This document shows, one piece after another, positions 44,099 to 54,744 of a DNA stretch of 64,000 nt (position 1 is the stretch's first letter; each line of letters starts with the position of its first letter). This DNA comes from Lepeophtheirus salmonis. Its lineage: Eukaryota > Arthropoda > Copepoda > Siphonostomatoida > Caligidae. Location of the stretch: NCBI RefSeq assembly GCF_016086655.4, contig NC_052137.2:6262001-6326000 (forward strand). The letters run 5' to 3'. The position numbers and the translations under genes are program-made. The notes beneath the pieces are model-generated. The model saw only the letters and a program-made list of their open reading frames with translations. It ran no database searches and had not been told where the DNA came from.

Positions 44099-44866
44099 AT
44101 GGGTTCCACATCAGACATGAATTCAACTCAAGTCCCCAACTCTGTATTAATCACCGGAGGCAACCGTGGAATTGGACTCGCAATAGTAAAGGAATTTCTA
44201 AAAGTCTCACCACGTAGAACAAGGATATTTGCAACGTATCGAAATCCTCAAACCTCCCAGGAATTAATTTCACTCGCCCAAGAGTATGACTCATTAACAG
44301 CTCTTCAATTTGATGTAGAGGACTTTGATAGCTATAAAACATTTGGAGTAAGGATTCAGAATGAACTAGGGGACTCTGGACTTGATATGCTCATCAACAA
44401 CGCAGGGATTCACCCTGAAGATGGAAGAACACTGAGGGATCTTACTCCTTCGACTATGCTTCTAACCTACAAAGTCAATTGTGTGGGGCCCACACTACTT
44501 ACTCGAGAACTATTACCCCTTTTATCCAAAGGATCTCATCCCAATCCAAGCCAAAAGGCTGTTGTCGTACAAATGAGCTCGCATTTAGGGTCCATTTCCG
44601 AGAATGAACATTTTGGCTGCTACTCTTACTGTTGTAGTAAGTCCGCCTTGAATATGTCCATGATCCTACTCAATGATGATGTCCAGAAGGAAGGCGTTAC
44701 CATCATGAGCCTACATCCTGGGTGGATTAAAAGTGATATGGGTGGGCCAAGAGCTCTCCTTGAATTGAGTGAGGCCGTTCCACAAATAATGCATACGATT
44801 CTTCAATTGTCAAGTAAGGACCGCGGAGCCTTTTTGAACTATGCTAATGAGGCTTTGAGGTGGTGA
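44099..44866 (+). CDS. Short-chain dehydrogenase/reductase, sniffer / carbonyl-reductase-like
   Basis: A 255-residue classical SDR, probably a cytosolic NADP(H)-dependent carbonyl reductase, by family resemblance to insect sniffer and C-factor-like proteins. Seen in the sequence: Rossmann glycine motif TGGNRGIG (19-26), an R-rich stretch and ATYRNP (45-50) after the second strand, Asp72 in FDVED (adenine contact), INNAG (99-103), Asn127, a Ser160/Ser161 pair in QMSSHLGSI, and catalytic Tyr177-x3-Lys181 in YCCSK. HPGWIKSDMGG (206-216) and the ending GAFLNYANEALRW follow, both typical of sniffer-like SDRs. No signal peptide or membrane segment. Length is normal for the family. It is uninterrupted and intronless within the coding region. 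Met1 is chosen for its CCGCCATGG context; Met7 is an alternative. No operon-like neighbours: it stands alone among transposons. The physiological substrate cannot be told from sequence. Confidence 0.93.
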   Translation: MGSTSDMNSTQVPNSVLITGGNRGIGLAIVKEFLKVSPRRTRIFATYRNPQTSQELISLAQEYDSLTALQFDVEDFDSYKTFGVRIQNELGDSGLDMLINNAGIHPEDGRTLRDLTPSTMLLTYKVNCVGPTLLTRELLPLLSKGSHPNPSQKAVVVQMSSHLGSISENEHFGCYSYCCSKSALNMSMILLNDDVQKEGVTIMSLHPGWIKSDMGGPRALLELSEAVPQIMHTILQLSSKDRGAFLNYANEALRW

Positions 44867-44872
44867 ATGACG

Positions 44873-44878
44873 AATAAA
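44873..44878 (+). terminator. Polyadenylation signal AATAAA of the SDR gene
   Basis: AATAAA begins only six bases after the stop codon. A second cluster, GATAAATAAATAAATAAAAA, is near 44980-45000, so the 3' UTR is either very short or about 130 bases long. Confidence 0.6.
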
Positions 44879-44899
44879 GGTATAGAGTATATGCATTCA

Positions 44900-45275
44900 T
44901 TATATAAGCCAAAAGCCTTTTAGATATATTATATTATTCCTACTCATGAGACAATTTTGACAAATACAATTTGTATGAATGATAAATAAATAAATAAAAA
45001 AAACAAGTTATTCATTTTTTTTACAATTTGAGTAGTTTATTTTTTTCTCGTTTCATTGCAAATCTTTTTTGTATTAATGTCATGTTGTGAATAAGATACC
45101 GTCTATTAAATGCAGTAGCTGCATTACTAAAGACTTTGTGATCCTTACAAATAGACTGGGAATTAAGTGTCAAATGAAAGGGAATTATAATTTTTAATGA
45201 GTTGCATTCAAAATACGCAAATTTTTTCAAGTTGTATTTTATTAAAATATAAATGCTTAATATCTAACCCGTCAA
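44900..45275. other. AT-rich 3' flank of the SDR gene
   Basis: No coding features recognised. Confidence 0.4.
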
Positions 45276-45312
45276 TGCAAAATCAAGCTAGAATGATAGA
45301 AGTAAATGATTA
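45276..45312 (+). repeat. Core repeat K, copy
   Basis: CGTCAATGCAAAATCAAGCT followed by AGAATGATAGAAGT, directly beside an F6 element. Confidence 0.5.
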
Positions 45313-45314
45313 TA

Positions 45315-46332
45315 CCGAGTGGTCCATTAAAATCTAAACGCTTTGAATTTTAAACTTCAACAAGATTTAATAATTTAATAATTAACAATAGAAGTCTCAA
45401 CATAATTAATACTATAAATATATATGCCTCGTAATCATTAATTTAGCCGCCTTTAGTAAAAATGATGGCATCCAGGCAGTGGTGGAAGGCCTGTCATCTG
45501 CTGCTACAGATGTAGTCCTCTGTCATCGCTTAGCAGTGCTGGCTGACAGTGGCATTGATGGGCTCGGTGTTTGGATGACATACACTGCAGGCCTTCCCCT
45601 CGACATGCACCCAAAAAGGTGAAGTTAAGGGGGTCGGCATCAGGGATGTAACAGGCCAAAAGTGTCAAAAAAGAGTTCAAAAGAGTCTTGCAACAGAGGA
45701 GATAGATTTCTTTCATTGCTAGTGTCAAACGTGGCCTCTTCAGTCTCACAAGGCTCTTTCCACCCACTTTTTTGATAGCTCATTGGGTAGTCCGATATGA
45801 AACCCCGGTATCTTTTGCATGGGCCTCATGGACTTGAGGGATTGGCCTGGGCTGTATTCTTTAAATTTTTCGGGTCAGGTTTGGTCTTTGATGTGGATCG
45901 TCTTCCTCTCTAATGTTTCCGACATACTGACGGCGTAGACGGTGGTCTTGCAGACCCCAAACTACTTGGGTTGTGCGAATGAAAATTTGTCAACCGCTCA
46001 AGTGTCATTTTCTCACCTTGCACGTAAGTTAAAGAGCTGATATTTGTTTTGTTTTGTAACAGATTTTAACGATTTAATAAATCGAAATATGAATTAATTA
46101 GGTAACTCAACCTTCTTTAGCTATTATTATTTTATTATTTGTTTGTTATGAGATCTATTCGTGATCATATACGATTAGTTACAACATATAGCCGTAAACT
46201 TAAGTCCACATTTCTTTTTGAGGATTAAAGAATTCTTATGCAATTGAACATTTGCAAAGGAGGCCAACATATCTTCAGTCCCTTCATTAATTAATGAATT
46301 AGTAAGTTTTCAGATTTCAATGGACCATCCGG
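45315..46332 (-). mobile_element. Mariner deletion family F6, copy 5, with an extra insertion
   Basis: Left end CCGAGTGGTCCATTAAAATC, reversed right end CCGGATGGTCCATTGAAATC, TA on both sides. The minus strand has leader, HTH remnant (FAQPKXFGVCKTTVYAVS-like, 45925-45990), KKVGGKSLVRLKRPRLTLAM near 45755-45770 and MKEIYLLCCKTLL at 45700-45735. The shared junction leads to YIPDADPLNFTFLGACRGEG, and the tail has EPINATVSQHC (about 45530-45560). It is 200 bp longer than the other bounded copies; about 46130-46295 is an unmatched insertion within the leader. Confidence 0.8.
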
Positions 46333-46439
46333 TATAAAAATTATCGTCAATTTCTACTTCAAATTATTCTTAATAACCCTTTAAGTTTGCTGCGAATTGC
46401 ACATAAAGTAGAAAAATTGATTATCCCAATAAAAGAAGA

Positions 46440-46570
46440 AGTAGAACTATTTAAAGCAGAAAGAAAATAACGTCTTCAGGGACCAGACTTAATAAGTTTT
46501 AGGACTGATATGAAGGAATGAACTGTACCGAGACTGCAGTCTTCAGTCCGAAATAAGGACATCCCAGTTT
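46440..46570 (+). repeat. Dispersed repeat R-B, copy
   Basis: ACGTCTTCAGGGACCAGACT, TAAGTTTTAGGACTGATATG, AAGGAATGAACTGTACCGAG and ACTGCAGTCTTCAGTCCGAA; almost the same as 28370-28450. Confidence 0.6.
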
Positions 46571-46819
46571 ACTTACAGAGGTTTAAAGAAGGTAAATTGA
46601 GCCTTGGGGACGTCTTACAGGTGTTTTTAGTATCCAATGACTGAGAGTCCTAACTAGCAGTCCCAGGAGATGAGGCTTGTCAAGTTTGTCTTTAATAAAA
46701 ATCCATCTTTTTTTAAACGCTCATCTTCCTAATATTACTATCCCAGGATAAAATCGATAAATCTTGACTTTATAACTTTCACGAGTCAGCCTTTTTGGTC
46801 AAATATTCACAAGCTTTAT

Positions 46820-47470
46820 CCAAGGAACTTCATAAGGCTTTTTTAAACCATCTATTGTTCCTTGAGTTATGCTTCTGGGTTTGATATAAATTTTCCTCAT
46901 TTGAGAAGAACCAGAAAAGATCATTCACGGAATGCATCCGTTTTAGTTTGATCAAAGCACTGTTTTGCGTGGCTCTTTTCTGCCTTTTTGACGGGGTTGA
47001 AAGATGTCCCTTGCAAGGTGCATAGCTGTGGTATCTTAGGCCTTCATTTATAGTACGATGAACAATTTAATAGAACGCTACGTCGATACTGACAGCAATT
47101 GCATTCATTGTCTGGCCTGGGTTTTATATTTTATTTTCTTCAAAAAAGCAAGACCTTTCGGATCACAAGGATTCCAAGAAGTCATCGTCAGTGGGACCTT
47201 GATATACTATTTGACAAATTTACTCAAATTATACAAAAGCACACAAAATTTCTGTTCTTGATTATTGATCCTATTATCTTTATTATAAGAAGGCGGAGAT
47301 ATACAGTCATAAGGAAGCATAAGGATCAACTGACGTGGTAGAGTCACATTCGTACCGGATTTAATCTCCATTAGTTTGTATTAAAACCGCTTTTAATGGA
47401 GATGGGATGAGGCCAAAGAAAATTGTGAAGGTTTAAAAGAACTACCCTTTATTTGAAGGCCCATATTGGG
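46820..47470 (-). mobile_element. Mariner lineage L7, copy 2 (5' half and leader only)
   Basis: Aligns with 30160-30790: CATAGCTGTGGTATCTTAGG / CATAGCTGTGGTACTGTAGG, GAAGCATAAGGATCAACTGA / GAAGCATAAGGAGCAGCTGA, CTACCCTTTATTTGAAGGCC / CTATCCTTTATTTGAAAGCC. The coding part is a decayed HTH and a first catalytic block reading SNEENLYQTQKHNSRNNRW near 46845-46905, where the Asp is lost. Nothing downstream of that block is kept. Confidence 0.7.
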
Positions 47471-48925
47471 TAAAATTCTTAATTTTGTATTATTAATCGG
47501 TTCAATGACGTTATATGCATTTGAAAGTATTTTTTATGTCACGTCGTAAGTTTTATTGTATATGACAACTTTTCTTTCAAAAATAAACATAAAAAATGGC
47601 CCAAAATCAGTTGGTAGCATTTAGCTAAATCTTCCTAACAATAACATCTCACTACACAATACTGAGAAAATTTTTGTGTTTAGTGAGGTATACAAAGATT
47701 TATAAGACGGAGTTACGTCACTAATACAAAAATAAACTGTTTATTTTGTTGTCAGCTGTGTATCTTTCTACTCCTTTTTCCCTTATCAGTGTTTTAAAGG
47801 TAGATTGGTTGAATTAGAATGTGCTCTTGTTAAATTATATGAACAATTTTCTTGGAAAATAATTATTAATGTCTACCAACTGATTTTGGGCCTTTTTAAA
47901 GTTACTTTTAGCAAGGAAGGTTGTGTGACACAATAAAATTGTTATGTGCTTATTAATTTATAATAAAACTATGTCAATGTAGAAACTTGCCCTGAATTTT
48001 AAAAAAGAGTCCAAAAATCTGCATTATATAACCTTTTTTTGATAGCCCCATGCAGCCTGTTGGCCATAGTTTTCCCACTAAGATACAATGATAATTATCT
48101 AAATATATAAATTTGACAATTTGGAGGCCTCGTGATTAAATTTCAAACTTGTTTCTCAGTTGTTTCTATTTATAAAAAATAGAAAAAAAATCATTACAAT
48201 AAAAAGTTATGTCATCAAACAAAAAAATTGCATCATTCATTTCGTAATTCGTCGAAGAATACAAATGTAACAGGTCAGCTGAATGGTAAAACTACGATTA
48301 TAGCGGTCATACAATTATCCCATGCCATTTTTATATTATTCATTTATTACAATTTTTCTTTAGTCACAAAAAACGCCTCAGTTTGTGCGATAACCTCTAT
48401 ATTACCTCTGATTTTTTCCCCAGCGAACAGTGTTTTGAGATCTGCACACACGAAAAGTCAGTAGAAGCCATATATTGAGAGTACAATGGATGTGGAAGCA
48501 ATTCATAGGCAAATCCATGCCATTTTTCCATCGTTTTCAATTATTTGTGACACAGTGCATTGTTTTGATATATGTAATTGTAGCGAACCAGCTCCATCAC
48601 CAAATATTGTCTTCCTCCCATCCTCCTTTTTCTTTATTAATCAAACCTTTTCTTATTAAGACGGAAGTATTTTAGAGTACTGTATATATAAAAAGAATTG
48701 CTATAAAAGGTCGTATATAAATAAATTTAAGAACATAAATAAATACAAGATCCAACTTACTACATTCAAATAAGATGTTTTATTCAACTCGTCCTCACGC
48801 GTACTACATAACAATGTTTTTCCCCTTCTTCAAATGGGTCTGTTTTTCCTGATTTCATCCTTCAAAAACTCCAACAATACTATGTAACAATTATTACTAA
48901 TTATTACCATCAACAGCGATTATAA
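47471..48925. other. AT-rich region, one inverted R-F repeat, no genes recognised
   Basis: The R-F repeat lies at about 47690-47825 (minus), with TTCAACCAATCTACCTTTAA and CACTGATAAGGGAAAAAGG on the reverse strand. Open frames at 48228-48675 are low-complexity and without motifs. Confidence 0.45.
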
Positions 48926-48929
48926 TTGC

Positions 48930-49343
48930 TGGATTTTCCAGCATCACAAGGCTCTTTCCACTCTCTTTTTGGATATCTCTCTGAACAGTCTGATTTGAAA
49001 CCCTGGGATCTCTGGCTTGGACCCTTATACACTTGAGAGGATTGGCCTTGGCTGTTTTCTTTGATTCATCCAGGTCCATTTTGGCCTTTTTGACAGAGCC
49101 CTTCTTCTTTATCAATATTTTGGACCTGCTGACGGTGTAAATAGTGGTCTTGTACTTAGAAATTCGTCGATAATGTTCACGTGTCATTTTCTCAACCTAT
49201 ACGTAAACTAGAGAGCTCAGGTTTATTTTCTTTTGTAACCCATTTTTTATGCTTTAATATATCATAATATGAATTAATTTCAAACACTCAACCTTAATTA
49301 AAAATTGAATTAGTAAGTGTTCAGATGTCAATGGACAACCCAG
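48930..49343 (-). mobile_element. Mariner family F6, copy 6, 5' half only
   Basis: Reversed end CTGGGTTGTCCATTGACATC at 49343, then the leader. MTREHYRRISKYKTTIYTVS (HTH) starts at 49187; then KKKGSVKKAKMDLDESKKTA, KANPLKCIRVQARDPRVSNQ and QKESGKSLVMLENPA. The frame is open through the entire HTH half (about 90 codons), the best conserved F6 N-terminus in the window. The rest is truncated near 48930. Confidence 0.75.
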
Positions 49344-49449
49344 TAAAGTCCCATATTTATTATTTTATTTTTATTGTCTTTTTTGAGACGTCAATTGGCA
49401 GCCCTGCTTTAAACCCTTCAGCTAATCTAATAATCAAGACTCAACTTGA

Positions 49450-49500
49450 AGACAAATCAGTCTAGCTTGTTTTGGTGTTGACGTATCACATATTTACATC
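49450..49500 (-). repeat. Core repeat K, copy
   Basis: Reversed it reads TGTGATACGTCAACACCAAA then ACAAGCTAGACTGATTTG. Confidence 0.55.
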
Positions 49501-49919
49501 CACAAAAAACAAAAAAAAACACCACACAACTATCGATATACTATTAAAATTTGCTGTGTTTTATGTTGAGGCAGAAGTGAATTAACTTCATGACATGAGA
49601 TCTATCTGATAAAATGTATTTGAACATGAAACACATGCCTGCGCCCAAAATAAACTTCACATTTGTATCTACAGAAAGGCAGCATACTGTGTGGTCTCCT
49701 TCATTTTTAAGTGTTTTTCGATTTCATTAGAATTGCATCATATCATGAATAGACAAGCATAAAATTAAAAAATAAAATGCAATTTGGAATGTGTCAAAGA
49801 TTCTTTTTTTATCCTTTTAATTATCACTTATAAAATATGCTGAAGAGGTAATTACTATTCTTGTATATATAGAGTGAAAATGTGCAAAAGTAAAGGAACT
49901 GTTTTTTTATTATTGCCTA

Positions 49920-50165
49920 GCCAGGAGCGTCCGCAGGATTATATATATATATGTATTATTATTATAGAGGGTTGGTTTATAGAATTTTTGAAAAAAAAAA
50001 TCAAAAAAGTTGAAAAATGAAATTATTTGGGAAAAAATTTATGAAATCAAATTACAATTTTGAATAAAAATTTCAAAAATTATTCTCAAAAATTAAATTC
50101 AAAATATTAAAAATTTTCACTTAAGAATATCAAAAATTCCTTAATTTGGGGGGGTGCTATACCTC
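49920..50165. repeat. R-E type T/A-rich repeat tract
   Basis: GGAGCGTCCGCAGG near 49924, then repeated AAAAAATTTATGAAATCAAA-like units and a TTGGGGGGGTGCTATAC end. Related to 19985-20520. Confidence 0.45.
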
Positions 50166-50219
50166 ATCATATATTATTATTTGGCAAAAAGTCGGATTAA
50201 TTTTCCCTTCATATTCGAA

Positions 50220-51060
50220 AATTATATCTCAATTTGTTATAAAGTTATTGTCGATTATGTATTTTTTACGTTTTGTGCTTCCTGGACCATGACCATTGAT
50301 CTTGACATCTCAAAATTTATACTCTCTTAGTGTGACTACATACAGGGTTCGACGCAATATTTTTGACATTGATATTACTGCACATAATGGCTGTAGCATT
50401 TTTGCAAAATATTGGTCAGTTGTTCAGAAAACGTGGTGCTGACGTCAATAGAATCCAACGAATTTAACCCGTCTAAACAGTGGAAAAGAATAACAGCTGT
50501 TATGATGATTCGTTCAGGTTTTTAGGACTGTTACATCATGAAGGGTGCTGCATGTTGAGGAACAAAGCGAAGACCATCAGTGCCATTTGTCATTTTGTTT
50601 AAAGCCACAAGTCCAAGATGTGACTGTCCAAGAACTTCGAAGACCCCGCCCCCCAAACGTCTGGCCTCCCAACAGCCCCGACTGCAATGCTTGTGACTTC
50701 TACTTGTGAGGTTCAGTTGAACGGGACACCAACCGAAACTCGTGCTACACGGTAGCCGAGTTAAAGAAGTGCTTCTTTGTGATTTTCAACAAGTTCCCCA
50801 GGGACCAGGTTTAGGGTGTCTGCAACAGGTTCAGGCTGGAGAAGGTCATAGCCACAGAGGGTACTTACTTTGAGTAGAGTTCGAAGCCAGAAGCCACACC
50901 TTTCAAATAGTTTTTAAATTTTTGGATTTAATAAATTATTAAAGATTTTAAGAATTGTTTTGTAAATTTTTGAAATGTGTGAAAAATATCGTGTCGACCC
51001 TGTATAATCTTTGTACCAAGTTTGATTAAAATTACAGGAGTACCTATACCAAATTTTAAG
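50220..51060 (+). repeat. Dispersed repeat R-D, copy interrupted by an L3 element
   Basis: 50220-50342 and 51003-51050 are the two halves of the same repeat as 19060-19265 (CAAAATTTATACTCTCTTAG before the insertion, TTTGTACCAAGTTTGATTAA after it). Removing 50343-51002 and one TA restores a continuous match. Confidence 0.65.
50343..51002 (+). mobile_element. Non-autonomous mariner deletion element L3, copy 2, TIR-bounded
   Basis: A 660-bp element flanked by TA. Left end CAGGGTTCGACGCAATATTT and reversed right end CAGGGTCGACACGATATTTT. The plus strand has a decayed HTH with DCYIMKGA (about 50525-50550), followed directly by KSKM-L-KNFED-like text, then VWPPNSPDCNACDFYLWGSV (50660-50718, third catalytic Asp present). 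FNKFPRDQV and GVCNRFRLEKVIATEGTYFE end at 50876. Both the first and second catalytic Asp regions are missing, at the same join as in 3756-4399. Confidence 0.85.
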
Positions 51061-52199
51061 CCGATTCTAATATCGTCTCTACGTACAATACCGATTCCTT
51101 CTTATTGATACAGGAATTTAATAACAAATAACAAAATTGTTTACTTTTTAAATATTTAACTGTCTATTAATTACGGAAAGGAATCAAACACATTAATTTA
51201 TCTATCATAATTAGTTATTAATAAATTTTGAAATTTAAAAAAGCTAACTACTCTCAGTTTGCAGGAGTTAATTAATTTCTGGTTGCCTCATATTAGGGAG
51301 TTCCCTCCTCGGCCTCTGATGTAATTTCAACAGCTGCACTGCTAAAAAAATAACTTACGATACTAAGATTTTCTGTTATTTTACTGGTTGGGCTCCCTGA
51401 AATCAAATTTACTGTATGCAGTTATTAACTGAATTTTATATCTTTTGTCATAGGAATGGAAATATGTATAAATTAGTGCTTGAGTCCGGGCTCAAATCTT
51501 TTTTTAATGGACCAGGGATGGATACTGACGACTCGATTTTGACTCAGACAATATGGACTCAACTTCAGTTATGTTATAAACAATAATATTTTAACATGCA
51601 TACAAAAAAGAAATATTCGGTAAAAAGTTACTATATGGATTCAAAGTAAACTATTTAACCCAACTTTCATCGTTTCAGACTTTTTGAACTACTCGTGATA
51701 CAATTCAAATGTATGGGGGTACTATAAATGTGGTTATTTCTAAATTATTACTTTCAAGTAAATTTCCTGTACAATCCTGTATGTATGTATAATCCTTTTA
51801 TGTGCTTTCTTTTTTTAAATTTGTCTGAACAGCGTAGTCTAGTCTAGCTATTTTATTAATTTGCAGCCGTAATTTTGTATCCAAAAATAAGCTTAAATAA
51901 GTCATATTATCCATATAAATAATTATACATAGGTATCAGTGAAATCGGCATTATTTAGGATTTCCAATACTCAATAACAGGAGATGCCTGCCGACTCGGA
52001 TGCATCGGTACTCTCCTAACTAAAATGAATCACTAATTTTTTTACATAAGCCTGGCGAGTAACAAAAAAATGAACAGATGCTAAACATTTCCTGCGTTCA
52101 ACTTCAAACAAAAATATTTTTTTTTACTCATTCATGTAACTTCGACTATAAATTATTTATTATGGGACTTTTGTAGAGGGCCATGATAATACAAATTTG
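51061..52199. other. AT-rich region without recognised genes
   Basis: A GACTCGATTTTGACTCAGAC string near 51530 and GGACTGACTCAAAGTAGACT near 52532 may belong to one decayed dispersed repeat. Nothing else was found. Confidence 0.4.
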
Positions 52200-52245
52200 A
52201 CCCGTTTACATAAAAGCAAGCTAAAAAGATTTTTATCAAATTTTA
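52200..52245 (+). repeat. Core repeat K, copy
   Basis: CCGTTTACATAAAAGCAAGC followed by TAAAAAGATTTTTATC. Confidence 0.45.
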
Positions 52246-52733
52246 TTTGGATTCTTTGACAAGTTATCGTTATTTTGTATCAACAAATTATTTTTATGAA
52301 CTCTTTGATTGTGTCGAAAAATTGCACTCTTAAAGTAGCAAAAATTGGATGTACAATAGTATAATAAAAAGCATATTTTAAATACCATATTCATATCATT
52401 TTTGTCGAATAAAGATTTTAGACAATAAGGTAATTCTTGAAATATCTTAACTCATAAAACAAATTTGTATACAAAGCCTATAGTTGACTCAAATATTATT
52501 TAGTTATAGTATATATGAAGTCCCTGGTGGACTGACTCAAAGTAGACTCAATGATCAAAAATGTATTAATTTCTGCCTATTTCTTTACTTGAGTGGAATT
52601 TGTGTTTATTACCTGATTTAATGAAACGTCATGATAGCTAAGCGGCTCTTCTATGAAGCATTCTTTCGATTGGCAGGCTTACCATTTAAATTTTCGATTT
52701 CTCTTTTTATATTCCAAAAATACATACAATTTT

Positions 52734-54040
52734 CTGGGTGGCCCTTATAAATTGGGAATTTTTTAAAGGCTCATAACTAGACTAGGATTTTGGAGCGATT
52801 TTTGGGGCAAAATGAGCAAGAAAGGGTGGTAAAAATTTGAAAATGAATACCAAAAATACTAAATTTATCTTTTTGAAATGAAAGAAAAATACAGTTTTAC
52901 ATGGATAATTTAGAGTAATCGGTGTTATTTTATATTTATGATAATTAATTCATAAATTTTTGAATATTATAACGAAAAGTTAAGATTTTTGAAAGATTTT
53001 CTTCCGTAAATTTTTGTCTTCGATCTGTATTTTTAGTTTTAAACATACTAAAAAAACCTTTAACATCCACATTAGTAATGGGAGCTAATTTGAAGTTGGC
53101 GATATCTTTAGGAGTCATGTTAGACGAAGGTATCTCATTATCACGACCACTGAATATAATAAAAATACATTCCATTTCACTTTGAAGGGTGTTTTTTCTA
53201 TTGCTTTCCCCCTAATGAAGGAAGGGTTTTGCATGTCCATTTTCCCTGTAAAAATATCATCAAAGCTGTTTGTAATCTAATTCGATTCTAAATCATATCT
53301 ATTTATTTCATACGAGTTTTGAAAAATGAGCTATTTTCAAACAAAAAACGCAAAATAGGTAATTTTTGAGCAATTGAGCGATCGCTCACAAATCCTAAGT
53401 TTACTTATAATAAACGAACTACATAGGGTAGAACAAAAAACAAAATATTGAAAAGCTGCATTTAATGACATGCGTCTTTCTGGATGACCTCGGCCTCACG
53501 GTGCTGGAAGATTTGGTGGGCCCAGGCTACCTCGTGAGGTTCAACGTTGCCATTGTACTGGATCTGGCTTTGCACTTTTGATATAACTTTCCCAGATGTA
53601 TGGAGTAGTCCAAGGAAGAAACTACACCTTCCAGCAAACCATTGCACCAACCCTCAAGGCTCAAAATGGCAGGATGTCTAGGCTACAAAGTATAATTACT
53701 GTCAGAGCTCAAATTTTAGTTTTTTTTTAGCCCAAACCTGAACCAATGCGATTTCTATCATCTCTGGGGGATGATCAAGATTTAGGCTTGTGCCAAGTAT
53801 CATTCGTCTGAGAAGGATTCGAAGTAGTCCAGTACTCGTATAAAAGGCAAAGGCGGATTTGCACGTGGTCGCCCTGGCTTGCCAATGCTTAAGTCACCAT
53901 ATGGCTGAGGTTATCAAGAGAAGGGGATCTTATTATGAATAATTGAATATAGGCTTCAAATAGTATAAAAAATATTTCTCTACCTCATTTAGTTCGTTCG
54001 TTATGAGCCTTTAAAGAATATCCCAATTTATATGACCCTG
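52734..54040 (+). mobile_element. Fold-back mariner family (FB), copy e, split by a hAT insertion
   Basis: Left end CTGGGTGGCCCTTATAAATT at 52734-52777, then the hAT insertion, then the element resumes at 53404 with CTTATAATAAACGAACTACA. The left arm is inverted C-terminal sequence up to about 53555; the junction CATTGTACTGGATCTGGCTT is near 53553-53572. The plus strand then has a TFQQTIAPTLKAQ-like catalytic block near 53625-53665, with the second Asp lost, and a tail AEVIKRRGSYYE (53905-53940). The right arm ends with reversed CAGGGTCATATAAATTGGGA at 54040. Without the insertion it is about 680 bp, like copy d. Confidence 0.8.
52778..53403 (-). mobile_element. hAT element remnant inserted in the fold-back copy
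   Basis: A 626-bp insertion with inverted ends: left TAGACTAGGATTTTGGAGCG, reversed right TAAACTTAGGATTTGTGAGC, both continuing into GAT. It is flanked by CTCATAAC (52770-52777) and CTTATAAT (53404-53411), six of eight bases alike, consistent with a decayed 8-bp target duplication. The minus strand at 52945-53175 encodes LAPITNVDVKGFFSMFKTKN and DRRQKFTEENLSKILTFRYN, the characteristic hAT transposase C-terminus ('APxTSVxVERxFS...DRR..FT..NL'). Most of the transposase gene is missing, so it is an internally deleted hAT. Confidence 0.8.
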
Positions 54041-54744
54041 TACATCCCTAAAAATCACACTCCCTATCAAAAAATCCATAGACAGTAATTATTACGATGT
54101 CGATAATCAATTCTTCTTACAATCCAAGAAGGACATTCACTTATAACCATATATGCAGATATTATTATCCAACGGTATGTTAAAAGAAAGGAACCAAATA
54201 ACAACGTCGACACCCTGATATTTTGAGGGCTTCCTGAAAAATTCTCCCCTACATTAGTAAACCAATTTCAACCATTAAATCTGGCCTATTCATTGAATTC
54301 GGGGGTAGGTCATATCTTTCCATAATTTTTCGAATATCGTTTCAATTGTAGGAATATTAGCTGCAACATGGTCATTTACGTTTCCTAATTCTTTGGATAT
54401 AATTTCCTGTGAAGTATCCATTTTTTCTTGAGCCTATCTTTTAATATTGGTTGTCATAATGGTCAATTGTGCCACAGTTTGCAATGGAGCGTGTGTATGA
54501 TCGTTGAGTTGTTCAATCAAACAGACGAAGGCTAACCAGGGACAAACAATAATGTGGAAGGATGGAACAGTCAGTTTTAGAAAGTATATATGCAAAAAAA
54601 TCGACTTTTATTTTTTGTTTTTCTTTGAAATTGGTTTATTAATATAGGTGGGAATTCATGGCGTTTTATTAAGTTAGCTGATAATAGATATGAGATTAAA
54701 GAAAGAAACACAAGCCCCACTCAAATGTCTAGCCTTGATATTAC
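54041..54744. other. Region with one possible small coding remnant
   Basis: On the minus strand at about 54297-54440 an open stretch reads EKMDTSQEIISKELGNVNDH then VAANIPTIETIFEKLWKDM, with a plausible amino-acid composition but no recognised family. Upstream it is interrupted by a stop after TNIKR. It could be a decayed exon or gag-like piece; I cannot name it. Confidence 0.25.

Noticed and set aside
44151..44342. Antisense open frame inside the SDR gene
   Set aside because: Shadow of the coding strand.
44099..44866. SDR gene as a recent bacterial transfer because it lacks introns
   Set aside because: Intronless coding is common for small arthropod SDRs, a 5' UTR splice acceptor and polyadenylation signal are present, and the sequence looks like animal sniffer-type reductases.
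48228..48675. Two short open frames in a repeat-poor stretch
   Set aside because: Considered as exons of a gene, but they show no motif, splice pattern or codon signal.
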